Shown one piece after another: positions 7,920-15,643 of a DNA stretch of 15,695 nt (the stretch's first letter is position 1; every line of letters begins with the position of its first letter). This DNA is from an uncultured Erysipelotrichaceae bacterium (lineage in GTDB: Bacteria; Bacillota_I; Bacilli_A; RF39; UBA660). The notes under the pieces are model-generated. The model was not told where the DNA came from, made no database searches, and saw nothing but the letters and a program-made list of their open reading frames with translations. The stretch lies in the NCBI GenBank assembly GCA_902803685.1, contig CADCQR010000068.1, positions 1 to 15,695 on the forward strand, in the 5' to 3' direction. The position numbers and the translations under genes are program-made.

Positions 7920-9047
7920 ATGAAATTAACAATAAAAAAAGAATTACTTTTAGACGGATTAAATAAGGTATCCAAGGCTATCTCAACAAAAAACCTAATT
8001 CCTGTTTTAGCTGGAATTAAGTTTGAATTAAAAAAGAAGAAACTTACCTTAACAGCAAGTGATAATGATATTACTATTCAAGCAATAATAGAGGCAATAA
8101 ACGATGATGATTTTACTGTGGAAGCAGAGGGTAGTATAATTATTCAAGGTAAATATATCTTAGATATTGTAAGAAAACTACCAGATAAATATATTAATAT
8201 AGAAGTAATAGATGAATTAAAAATTCTTATATATACAGAAAATAGTGAATTTAATCTTAATGGAATTAGTGAAAGCGAATATCCTAATATAGGCTTAGAA
8301 GAAAGCAAGAAAAAAGTTATAATTGATGCTGGGACTTTAAAGAGTATTGTTAATCAAACTGCTTTTGCTACATCAAATGAAGAAAGTAAACCTGTATTAA
8401 CTGGTATTAATTTCAATATTGCAGGTGATATTTTAGAATGTAATGCTACAGATTCTTATAGATTGGCAAGAAAAATTATTCATTTAAATAAAGCAAGTGA
8501 AGAAAGTTATAATATAGTTATACCTGCACATAATATAATTGAATTTTCAAGAATTCTGACTGATGATCAAGAGGAAATCGAATTACATATTTTTAGTAAT
8601 AAAATTCTTTTTAAAACAGGTAATTTAAAATTTGAATCTCGTTTAATAAACGGAACATATCCTAATACATCTAATCTTTTACCTGAAGATTCATTTATGG
8701 TTGTTAGTACATCATTGAGCAATTTTTATGATGTTATTGACAGAGTAAGTATTTTAACTAGTGATAAAGATAAAAATATTGTTACTTTGGAAACATCTGG
8801 TAGTACTTTAATATTACGAAGTAGTTCAGCAGAAATTGGTAGAGTCGAAGAAAAAATGCCAATATCTAAGAACAACCAGGAGGAAATTAAGATATCTTTT
8901 AGTGCAAAATATATGATGGAAGCATTAAAAAGTTTTTCCACAGAAACTGTGGATATTCATTTTGTCGGAGAAGTTAAACCAATTTTAATAAAATCTAAAG
9001 AGGATCAAACTTTAACTCAATTAGTTTTGCCAATTCGTACATATTAA
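7920..9047 (+). CDS. dnaN: DNA polymerase III sliding clamp (beta subunit)
   Basis: The beta clamp forms a ring dimer that tethers polymerase III and other DNA enzymes to the template. The 375-residue protein has the family length and three similar domains of about 120 residues. Recognisable blocks are the KEL...GLNKVSKAIS N-terminus, CNATDSYRLA in the middle domain, and the C-terminal LVLPIRTY, which forms part of the partner-binding pocket. The ATG has an AAGAAGGA site about 6 nt upstream. An intrinsic terminator begins in its stop codon, so it is not obviously co-transcribed with the next gene. An inverted pair of DnaA-box sequences lies inside the coding region at 8934-8956. Confidence 0.97.
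   Translation: MKLTIKKELLLDGLNKVSKAISTKNLIPVLAGIKFELKKKKLTLTASDNDITIQAIIEAINDDDFTVEAEGSIIIQGKYILDIVRKLPDKYINIEVIDELKILIYTENSEFNLNGISESEYPNIGLEESKKKVIIDAGTLKSIVNQTAFATSNEESKPVLTGINFNIAGDILECNATDSYRLARKIIHLNKASEESYNIVIPAHNIIEFSRILTDDQEEIELHIFSNKILFKTGNLKFESRLINGTYPNTSNLLPEDSFMVVSTSLSNFYDVIDRVSILTSDKDKNIVTLETSGSTLILRSSSAEIGRVEEKMPISKNNQEEIKISFSAKYMMEALKSFSTETVDIHFVGEVKPILIKSKEDQTLTQLVLPIRTY
8934..8956. promoter_or_regulatory. Inverted pair of DnaA boxes inside dnaN
   Basis: TTTTCCACA (8934-8942) and TGTGGATAT (8948-8956) face each other, with a perfect core dyad TCCACAG-AAA-CTGTGGA. The first matches the relaxed consensus TTWTNCACA exactly; the second has one mismatch. They encode part of the clamp's third domain, so they may be chance, but their match and closeness to oriC make DnaA binding plausible. 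Confidence 0.4.
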
Positions 9048-9072
9048 AATCCATTTTTGTGGATTTTTTTAT
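9046..9072 (+). terminator. Intrinsic terminator of dnaN
   Basis: AAAATCCA (9046-9053) pairs with TGGATTTT (9060-9067) across a 6-nt loop, and the second arm merges into a run of T residues. The left arm starts within the dnaN stop codon. This separates dnaN from the downstream comK-like gene. Confidence 0.75.
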
Positions 9073-9084
9073 TTTTTATCAAAA

Positions 9085-9163
9085 TTCGACAAATTATGAT
9101 AATTTTCGACAATATTTTTGTTTATTATGTATGTGAAAGCCATCTTGGTTTTTCATAGGGGGG
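9085..9163 (+). promoter_or_regulatory. Regulatory leader of the comK-like gene: direct repeat, dyad, hairpin and strong RBS
   Basis: Two copies of TTCGACAA (9085-9092, 9105-9112) start exactly 20 bp apart, about two helical turns. Between and overlapping them is a perfect 15-bp dyad, AAATTAT-G-ATAATTT (9091-9105). Downstream, TATTAT (9123-9128) or TATGTG (9130-9135) could serve as -10. A hairpin (9134-9142 with 9146-9155, one bulge, 3-nt loop) sits just before the strong AGGGGGG ribosome site (9157-9163), 9 nt from the ATG. The perfect B. subtilis ComK box pattern AAAA-N5-TTTT is not seen. Promoter assignment is uncertain; the repeats are real. Confidence 0.5.
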
Positions 9164-9172
9164 AAAAATAAA

Positions 9173-9619
9173 ATGAAATATGAAATTAGTAAGGGAACTT
9201 TAGCTATAGTTCCTAATCAAAACAAAGGAAGTTTGGTATATGAAGATGAAAGTCGATATATGATAAATCAGACACCTTTTCAAATTATGGAATCAAGTTG
9301 TTTATACTTTGGCAGTAGCTATGTCGGAAGAAAAGAAGGAGCAAAGGATATTTTAGGTGCAGAATATAAAGTGCCTATATTGGTTGATGAATCTGATAAT
9401 ATAATAGTATTCCCAACAACCTCGCCTTTATCCGATGATTGTACATGGATTGCATTAAATCATGTTAAAAAATACGAAAAGATTGATACTTATAACACTA
9501 AGATTATATTTTCTAACGGCCAGGAAATAATTGTTCCAACTAGTTATAGGAGTATTGAAAATCAAGTATCAAGAGCATCTAGATTGGCTCATATAATGCG
9601 CTTAAGAAAATCAAAGTAA
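9173..9619 (+). CDS. comK: ComK-family competence transcription factor (short form)
   Basis: This is a homologue of ComK, the master activator of the DNA-uptake genes in B. subtilis, which binds A/T boxes in the minor groove as a pair of dimers. The 148-residue protein shows the family blocks in order: SSCLYFGSSYVGRKEG (41-56), PILVDESDNIIVFPT (68-82), a conserved C90-x-W92-I, HVKKYE (97-102), IFSNGQ (112-117), VPTSYRSIENQ (121-131) and a following SRASRL segment. These align with B. subtilis ComK by recall, without database search. It is about 40 residues shorter than the 192-residue ComK, ending soon after the last conserved block. The missing tail is where B. subtilis ComK carries FMLYPK, the peptide recognised by the adaptor MecA. 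It has its own strong RBS, leader and terminator, and occupies the place between dnaN and recF where yaaA (S4 domain) is common. Confidence 0.9.
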   Translation: MKYEISKGTLAIVPNQNKGSLVYEDESRYMINQTPFQIMESSCLYFGSSYVGRKEGAKDILGAEYKVPILVDESDNIIVFPTTSPLSDDCTWIALNHVKKYEKIDTYNTKIIFSNGQEIIVPTSYRSIENQVSRASRLAHIMRLRKSK

Positions 9620-9645
9620 AAAAATGGCTGATTAGCTATTTTTTT
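9618..9645 (+). terminator. Intrinsic terminator of the comK-like gene
   Basis: A stem TGGCT/AGCTA (9625-9629 with 9634-9638, one G-T pair, 4-nt loop) is flanked by seven A residues on the left and seven T residues on the right, giving an extended A/U stem ending in a U-run. It begins inside the stop codon. Confidence 0.75.
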
Positions 9646-9674
9646 GTGCTTTAAATATACTTCTGTGTTATAAT
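9644..9674 (+). promoter_or_regulatory. Extended -10 promoter of recF-gyrB-gyrA
   Basis: TGTTATAAT (9666-9674) is an extended -10 with a perfect TATAAT hexamer. A partial -35, TTGTGC (9644-9649), lies 19 nt upstream and overlaps the end of the preceding terminator. Transcription would start near 9681, leaving a leader of about 60 nt before recF. Confidence 0.7.
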
Positions 9675-9743
9675 AACTCATGTATGTATAGGAATACAGG
9701 TTTAGGGGATAGGCGATTATATGTTTATTTTAGATGGTTAAAA

Positions 9744-10856
9744 ATGAAAATAGGAAGATTAAATTTAAATAATTTTAGAAATTATTCTAACCTAAAATTA
9801 TTGTTAAATGATAGAATGAATATATTTGTTGGAGATAATGCTCAAGGTAAAACAAATATATTAGAATCTATAATTATTTTAGCATTGACTAAGTCTCATA
9901 GAATTACTAGTAATTTTCACGTTATATCATTAGGAAAAAGTAAAAGTAGAATAGAATGCACTGTAAAAAAAGATAAATTAATAACTAAGTTAAAAGTTGA
10001 TTTATCGTTGAATGAGAAAAAAATATATATAAACAATAATGTAATAAAAAAGATTAGTGATTATATTTCAAGCTTGAATGTTATTATTTTTACTCCCAAT
10101 GACTTAGAAATTATTAGAGGGGCCCCTAATATTAGAAGAAATTTATTAAATATACAATTATCCCAAATATCAAAAACTTATTTAAATACATATAATGAGT
10201 ATAATAAAATTTTAAAGACAAGAAATGAATATCTAAAAATACTTTGTAGCAATAGTGTTGCGGATAGAACTTATCTAGATGTAATAACCGATAGATTGAT
10301 TGAGAAAGCAATTATTATTTATCAAAAAAGGAAAGAATATATTGACCTTGTTAATGAAAAAGTAAATGATGTTTATAAATATATTACAGGAGAGCAGGGA
10401 TTATATATAAAATATGTTAATAATTTGGATATAGTTGATTATGATACTGTAAGTATTGGAGAGACTTTTAAAAAAAAGCTGTCAATTAATTTTAAACGAG
10501 AATTACAGTATGGGATGACCTTATATGGTCCTCATCGTGATGATTTTGTCTTTTCATATAATGAAAATGATTTGAGAATATATGGTTCTCAAGGACAACA
10601 AAAAGTCGCTGTATTGAGTTTTAAGTTATCAGAGATTCCAATTTTTAAAAACTTTTCTGGTTTTTATCCTGTGTTATTGTTAGATGATATTTTCAGTGAA
10701 TTAGATGTAAAAAAAAGAAATAAGTTATTAAAGTTAATTAATAGTTATGATATTCAGAGTATTATTACTACAACTGATTTAAAAAGCATTAATAAGAGTA
10801 ATTTATGTGATAGTTTTATTTTTGAAATTAAAAATGCTAATGTTGAGAGAAAGTAG
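9744..10856 (+). CDS. recF: DNA replication and repair protein RecF
   Basis: RecF is an SMC-like ATPase that, with RecO and RecR, loads RecA at gaps and stalled forks. Counting from the chosen ATG, the 370-residue protein has the MKIGRLNLNNFRNY start, Walker A GDNAQGKT (30-37), the YGPHRDDF block, the ABC-type signature GSQGQQK, and Walker B LLLDD (311-315) followed by IFSELD. An in-frame ATG exists 20 codons upstream at 9684, but it lies only a few bases after the predicted transcription start and its extra residues have no RecF similarity. From 9744 the length equals that of B. subtilis RecF. The RBS is weak (AGATGG). It is followed 9 nt later by gyrB, in one operon with the gyrase genes. 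Confidence 0.95.
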   Translation: MKIGRLNLNNFRNYSNLKLLLNDRMNIFVGDNAQGKTNILESIIILALTKSHRITSNFHVISLGKSKSRIECTVKKDKLITKLKVDLSLNEKKIYINNNVIKKISDYISSLNVIIFTPNDLEIIRGAPNIRRNLLNIQLSQISKTYLNTYNEYNKILKTRNEYLKILCSNSVADRTYLDVITDRLIEKAIIIYQKRKEYIDLVNEKVNDVYKYITGEQGLYIKYVNNLDIVDYDTVSIGETFKKKLSINFKRELQYGMTLYGPHRDDFVFSYNENDLRIYGSQGQQKVAVLSFKLSEIPIFKNFSGFYPVLLLDDIFSELDVKKRNKLLKLINSYDIQSIITTTDLKSINKSNLCDSFIFEIKNANVERK

Positions 10857-10865
10857 GTAAGGATT

Positions 10866-12818
10866 ATGGAAGAAAAAATAGAAAGAGAGTATGATGCGTC
10901 AGCTATCCAGGTTTTAGAAGGGCTAGAGGCAGTTAGAAAAAGACCTGGTATGTATATTGGAAGTACAAGTTCAAGAGGTTTACATCATTTAGTTTGGGAA
11001 ATAGTCGATAACGCAATAGATGAAGCTTTGGCAGGGTATTGTACACACATTGAAGTAGTAGTTGGAAAAGACAATAGCATTATAGTAAAAGATGACGGGA
11101 GAGGTATTCCTGTAGATATTCACCCTAAGACTGGTAAGAGTACAGTAGAAACTGTTTATACTGTATTACATGCTGGTGGAAAATTTGGCGGTGGCGGATA
11201 TAAGGTATCTGGTGGATTACATGGTGTTGGAGCTAGCGTCGTAAATGCATTAAGTGACTGGCTAGAAGTTAGGGTATATAAGAATGGAAATGTCTATTAT
11301 CAAAGATATAGTAAAGGTGGTATTCCAGAAGATCAGTTAAGGATTATTGATAAGTGTGATCAAAATAGGACTGGTACTACCGTTCATTTTTTACCAGATG
11401 ATGAGATATTTACTGAAACAACTGTATATGATTATGATATATTGAAGACAAGGCTTAGAGAATTAGCTTTTTTGAATAAAGGATTGCGTATTACTTTGTA
11501 TGATGAAAGAGAAGAAGATAAAAAAGATAGTTTTTACTATGAAGGCGGAATTGTAGAATATGTGCAAATGTTAAATTCAACTAAGAAACCTATTCATGAT
11601 ACAATCATTTATGTTGATGGTTCTGAAAATGTTGTATTAAAAGATGGAAGTAGCTTAGATATACAATTGGAAGTTGCTTTACAATATAATGAAACTTATA
11701 ATTCAAGCATTTATTCATTTGTTAATAATATAATTACTCCTGAGGGTGGTACTCATGAAGATGGTGTTAGACAGGCCCTTACGAGAATCCTTAATAATTA
11801 TGCTAGAAATAATAACTTTTTGAAAGAAAAGGATGATAATCTTTCTGGAGATGATGTTAGAGAAGGATTGTCTATGATTATCTCAATAAAACATCCTAAT
11901 CCACAGTTTGAAGGTCAAACAAAGACAAAACTAGGTAATTCTGAGGTAAGACAAATTTCAAATAAAATATTTTCTGAAACATTTGAGAGATTCTTAATGG
12001 AAAACCCCGACCAGGCAAGAATTATTATTGATAAAGCTATGACAGCTAGTAGGGCTAGAGTGGCGGCTAAGAGAGCTAGGGAGTTGACTAGAAGAAAAGG
12101 TGATTTAGATATAACTAATTTTTATGGTAAATTATCTGATTGCAAAAGTAAGGATGCTTCTGAATGCGAAATATTTTTAGTAGAGGGTGATTCTGCTGGT
12201 GGTTCCGCTATAAAAGGAAGAAATTCAATGACACAGGCTATCTTACCTTTAAGGGGAAAAATATTAAATGTGGAGAAGGCAAGATTAGATAGAGCTTTAT
12301 CTAATGAAGAAATTAGAACAATAATTACTGCTTTTGGTACTGGAATTGGAGAGGAATTTGATTTATCAAAATTAAGATATCATAAAATAATTATAATGAC
12401 TGATGCAGATGTAGATGGAAGTCATATAAGAGTTTTACTATTAACATTATTTTATCGATTCTTTAGACCTATTGTAGAAGCTGGTCATGTTTATGCTGCG
12501 CAACCTCCATTATTTGTTATTAAACATGGGAAAACTATTAAATATGTTTTAAATGAGACTGAGAGAGATGAGTATTTGGCAACTTTATCCTCTAATACAA
12601 AATATGACATTGCTCGAATGAAAGGTTTGGGAGAAATGGATGCCGAGGAGTTAAATGAGACAACGATGGATATTAATAAAAGAATATTGAGACAAATAAC
12701 AGTTGAGGATACGCAAGCTGCTGATGAGGTTTTCAATAAACTTATGGGTGAGGAAGTTGAACCAAGACGTGAATTTATTGAAACTAATGCTACTTATGTT
12801 GAAAACTTGGATGTTTAG
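10866..12818 (+). CDS. gyrB: DNA gyrase subunit B
   Basis: GyrB is the ATPase subunit of DNA gyrase, which introduces negative supercoils. The 650-residue protein has the GHKL ATPase motifs: [11 protein letters not shown] (47-57), DDGRGIPVD (76-84) and [14 protein letters not shown] (116-129). GGTHEDG (294-300) follows in the transducer domain. The TOPRIM domain has EGDSAGGSA (440-448) and metal-binding DADVDGSH (513-520), and the C-terminal part carries AAQPPLF (544-550) and [13 protein letters not shown] (584-596). Length is normal for Gram-positive GyrB (about 640). Position between recF and gyrA argues for gyrase rather than topoisomerase IV ParE. Its stop codon overlaps the gyrA Shine-Dalgarno. 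Confidence 0.97.
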   Translation: MEEKIEREYDASAIQVLEGLEAVRKRPGMYIGSTSSRGLHHLVWEIVDNAIDEALAGYCTHIEVVVGKDNSIIVKDDGRGIPVDIHPKTGKSTVETVYTVLHAGGKFGGGGYKVSGGLHGVGASVVNALSDWLEVRVYKNGNVYYQRYSKGGIPEDQLRIIDKCDQNRTGTTVHFLPDDEIFTETTVYDYDILKTRLRELAFLNKGLRITLYDEREEDKKDSFYYEGGIVEYVQMLNSTKKPIHDTIIYVDGSENVVLKDGSSLDIQLEVALQYNETYNSSIYSFVNNIITPEGGTHEDGVRQALTRILNNYARNNNFLKEKDDNLSGDDVREGLSMIISIKHPNPQFEGQTKTKLGNSEVRQISNKIFSETFERFLMENPDQARIIIDKAMTASRARVAAKRARELTRRKGDLDITNFYGKLSDCKSKDASECEIFLVEGDSAGGSAIKGRNSMTQAILPLRGKILNVEKARLDRALSNEEIRTIITAFGTGIGEEFDLSKLRYHKIIIMTDADVDGSHIRVLLLTLFYRFFRPIVEAGHVYAAQPPLFVIKHGKTIKYVLNETERDEYLATLSSNTKYDIARMKGLGEMDAEELNETTMDINKRILRQITVEDTQAADEVFNKLMGEEVEPRREFIETNATYVENLDV

Positions 12819-12828
12819 GAGGTAAGGT

Positions 12829-15276
12829 ATGGATAGATTAGAAAAAAATAATATTGTTAAGGAAGTTCAGGATTCATTTTTGGAATATTCGATGAGTGTT
12901 ATTGTTGCTCGTGCGCTTCCTGATTTAAGAGATGGTTTAAAACCTGTTCATCGACGAATACTTTATTCAATGTACTCTTCTGGATATACCCCCGATAAAC
13001 CTCATAAGAAAAGTGCTAGAATAGTTGGAGATGTGATGGGTAAATTTCATCCACATGGTGATTCATCAATCTATGAGGCAATGGTTAGAATGGCTCAAGA
13101 TTTTTCATACCGTTATATGTTAGTTGATGGTCATGGTAATTTTGGTAATATTGAGGGTTATGGTGCTGCTGCGATGAGGTATACTGAATCGCGATTATCC
13201 AAAATATCATTAGAGCTTTTAAGAAATATAAACAAGGAAACGGTTGATTTCGTTCCAAACTTTGATGAAAGCGAAAGAGAACCTGTTGTGCTACCTTCAA
13301 GGTTTCCTAATATTTTAGTTAATGGAACTACTGGTATTGCTGTTGGTATGGCAACTAATATTCCACCGCATAACCTAAGTGAAGTTATAGATGGATGTGT
13401 TGCTTATATTGATAATCCAAATATTTCTTTAGATGAAATGATGCAATTTATAAAGGGACCTGATTTTCCTACCGGGGCTATAATATTAGGAAATGGCGGT
13501 ATTAGACAAGCTTATGAAACTGGTAGAGGAACTATTACAATAAGAAGTAAGGCGACAATTGAAGAAGAAAATGGTAAACAGTTCATCATTATTGATGAGG
13601 TACCTTATGGAGTTAATACATTGGATCTTAAAAATAAAGTTGCTGAGTTGGTACATAATAAAACAATCGAGGGAATATCAGACTATCATTCTGATTTAAA
13701 AAATGGAATAAAGATTACCATAACTTTGAAAAGGGATGCTAATGCACAGGTAATTTTAAACCAATTGTACAAGCACACTGATTTTCAAAAGACGTATGGA
13801 ATTATATTTTTAATGTTAGATCAAGGTGTACCAAAAACTTTAGGATTAATTGATATAATATCGAAATATATAGAATTTCAAAAAGAAATAATAATAAGAA
13901 GAACAAAATTTGACTTAAAAAAGTGCGAAGAGAGAGTTCATATTTTAGAAGGGTTAAAAATAGCATTAGATAATATAGATGCTGTTATTGCTTTAATTAG
14001 AGCTGCTAAATCTGATGATGAAGCTCGTGAACAATTAATGAATAGCTTTAAATTAACTGAAATTCAAGCCAACGCAATACTAGAAATGAAGCTTCGTAGA
14101 TTAACTGGTTTAGAAAGAGAAAAGGTTGAAAATGAACTTAGAGATTTACTGGTTCAAATTGATGAATTAAAAGCTATATTAGCTAGTGATGAGCGGGTGT
14201 TAGGTGTTATAAAAGAAGAATTATTAGATATTAAAGAGCGTTATGGTGATGAGCGTAGAACCCACATTGATATGACTGCTATAGATTATATAGAAGATGA
14301 ATCTTTAATACCAAATGAGGATGTAATCTTAACATTTACGCGAAATGGTTATATAAAAAGGTTAAGAAAAGATACTTACAAAACGCAAAATAGAGGTGGT
14401 GTAGGAATAAAAGGAATGACTACTAATGAAGAAGATATTGTTACTCATATGTTATCCTTAAAGACTCATGATAATTTAATGTTTTTCTCTAATAAGGGTA
14501 AAGTTTATCGGATAAAAGGTTATGAAGTGCCTGAGTATTCAAGGACTTCCAAAGGACTTCCTATAATTAATTTATTACCACTAGAAAAAAACGAGAACAT
14601 TAGTTCGATTGTAAAAATTAGTTCTGATGATGCTGTTAAATACTTATCATTCGTTACAAAAAATGGAATAATAAAGAGAACAAATGTTGAAGAATTTGAT
14701 TCTATTAGGAAAAGTGGAAAGATAGCTATTAGCTTAAGAGCTGATGATGAGCTAATAAGTGTAAATAAAACTGGAGGAAATAATAATATTATAATCGGTG
14801 CTAAAAATGGAAAAATGTGCAGCTTTAATGAAAATGAAGTTCGTGTAATGGGAAGATCTGCTTCTGGTGTTAAGGGAATGGATCTTGATGGTAGTATAGT
14901 TGTTGGTGCTGATGCAGTATGTGACAATGATTTAATATTATTGGTGACTGAAAATGGATACGGAAAGATATCTTATGCAAATGAATATAGGATTACACAT
15001 AGAGGCAGTAAAGGGGTAAAAGCTTATAATGCAACTGACAAAAATGGATTGATGTGTGCATTAAGAAAAGTACAAGATATTAATTCAAATGATTTGATGT
15101 TAATTACTAATACAGGTATAGTTATGAAAATGCCTTTAGAGCAAGTTTCTGTATTAAAAAGAGCTACGCAAGGATTAAGGTTAATAAATTTAAAGGATGA
15201 ACAGATTGTATCTTCTATATCCATAGTAGAGAAAGAGGATATGAATCATGAATTTGATATTGAAATAACAGAGTAG
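12829..15276 (+). CDS. gyrA: DNA gyrase subunit A
   Basis: GyrA is the DNA-cutting and DNA-wrapping subunit of gyrase. The 815-residue protein has the breakage-reunion domain with catalytic Tyr118 in AAMRYTE, and the quinolone-determining segment [12 protein letters not shown] (74-85) keeps Ser and an acidic residue at the positions whose loss gives resistance, so a sensitive-type sequence. The coiled-coil tower (about 345-475) and six-bladed C-terminal wrapping domain (about 495-800) follow. The GyrA box is QNRGGVG (520-526); the usual basic residue at position six is Val. The C-terminus has only a short acidic tail. AGGAGGT (12817-12823) overlaps the gyrB stop, 5 nt from the ATG, giving coupled translation. 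It is the last gene of recF-gyrB-gyrA. Confidence 0.97.
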   Translation: MDRLEKNNIVKEVQDSFLEYSMSVIVARALPDLRDGLKPVHRRILYSMYSSGYTPDKPHKKSARIVGDVMGKFHPHGDSSIYEAMVRMAQDFSYRYMLVDGHGNFGNIEGYGAAAMRYTESRLSKISLELLRNINKETVDFVPNFDESEREPVVLPSRFPNILVNGTTGIAVGMATNIPPHNLSEVIDGCVAYIDNPNISLDEMMQFIKGPDFPTGAIILGNGGIRQAYETGRGTITIRSKATIEEENGKQFIIIDEVPYGVNTLDLKNKVAELVHNKTIEGISDYHSDLKNGIKITITLKRDANAQVILNQLYKHTDFQKTYGIIFLMLDQGVPKTLGLIDIISKYIEFQKEIIIRRTKFDLKKCEERVHILEGLKIALDNIDAVIALIRAAKSDDEAREQLMNSFKLTEIQANAILEMKLRRLTGLEREKVENELRDLLVQIDELKAILASDERVLGVIKEELLDIKERYGDERRTHIDMTAIDYIEDESLIPNEDVILTFTRNGYIKRLRKDTYKTQNRGGVGIKGMTTNEEDIVTHMLSLKTHDNLMFFSNKGKVYRIKGYEVPEYSRTSKGLPIINLLPLEKNENISSIVKISSDDAVKYLSFVTKNGIIKRTNVEEFDSIRKSGKIAISLRADDELISVNKTGGNNNIIIGAKNGKMCSFNENEVRVMGRSASGVKGMDLDGSIVVGADAVCDNDLILLVTENGYGKISYANEYRITHRGSKGVKAYNATDKNGLMCALRKVQDINSNDLMLITNTGIVMKMPLEQVSVLKRATQGLRLINLKDEQIVSSISIVEKEDMNHEFDIEITE

Positions 15277-15309
15277 TTTTATACAATTTATGTTTATGAT
15301 ATATATTCC

Positions 15310-15347
15310 AAAAAATAACTGCGATTATATTTGGCAGTTATTTTTTT
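15310..15347 (+). terminator. Strong intrinsic terminator of the recF-gyrB-gyrA operon
   Basis: AAAAAATAACTGC (15310-15322) pairs perfectly with GCAGTTATTTTTT (15334-15346) over an 11-nt loop, giving a 13-bp stem whose 3' arm is itself the U-run. It lies 34 nt after gyrA. Confidence 0.88.
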
Positions 15348-15368
15348 AGTTATTAAAAATATGCACGC

Positions 15369-15426
15369 ATAATACGTTAGAGTTTTTTTTAAAATCAACT
15401 AACACATACAGCGTATTATTTTTTTT
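15369..15426. terminator. Second hairpin with a T-run downstream of gyrA
   Basis: ATAATACG (15369-15376) pairs with CGTATTAT (15412-15419), with a nested GTTAG/CTAAC pairing (15376-15380 with 15399-15403) and a one-sided bulge; TTTTTTT follows on the plus strand. It may be a back-up terminator or the trace of a lost RNA or gene end. No coding frame is associated with it. The next 70 bases (15427-15497) show nothing recognisable. Confidence 0.45.
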
Positions 15427-15562
15427 AACTAATTGTGACTAGATTAACTTATTGTACCGCATTAACTGTAAAAAAACTGTATTGTAAATAGTGTTATTAT
15501 TTTTTAAAAAATATTTTTTGATTGTTCATCGACAAATAAACAATAGTTACAATAAGCGTAAT

Positions 15563-15578
15563 TATTTCCCGGGAAATA
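15563..15578. promoter_or_regulatory. Noc-binding site (NBS) in repeat unit two
   Basis: TATTTCCCGGGAAATA is a perfect 16-bp palindrome whose central 14 bases equal the published B. subtilis NBS, ATTTCCCGGGAAAT. It differs from the ParB site parS at four of 16 positions (including the central CCGG versus ACGT), which is what separates NBS from parS in the literature. Noc, a ParB paralogue, binds NBS and blocks division over the nucleoid. The protein itself is not in the window, so binding is inferred. Confidence 0.8.
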
Positions 15579-15627
15579 TTTTTTTGAGTGTTCATCAACA
15601 AATAAAAATATTCACAGCAATGGTAAT

Positions 15628-15643
15628 TATTTCCCGGGAAATA
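15628..15643. promoter_or_regulatory. Noc-binding site (NBS) in repeat unit three
   Basis: A second identical copy of the 16-bp palindrome, with its start 65 bp after the first. The bases at 15693-15695 fit the start of a third exact or near-exact copy beyond the edge. Identity of the palindrome in both units, with the rest of the unit also nearly fixed, does not by itself prove selection on the site. Confidence 0.8.

Noticed and set aside
9134..9172. Riboswitch before the comK-like gene
   Set aside because: Only one short bulged hairpin is present, in a leader too short for any riboswitch class I recognise.
9684..9743. Twenty-residue N-terminal extension of RecF or a small leader peptide
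   Set aside because: The upstream ATG lies only a few bases after the predicted transcription start, lacks an RBS, and the extra residues are outside the normal RecF length of 370.
15563..15643. ParB parS sites
   Set aside because: The palindrome resembles parS in the outer bases, but the central CCCGGG and the second and fifteenth positions match the Noc site, not the parS consensus with CACGTG.
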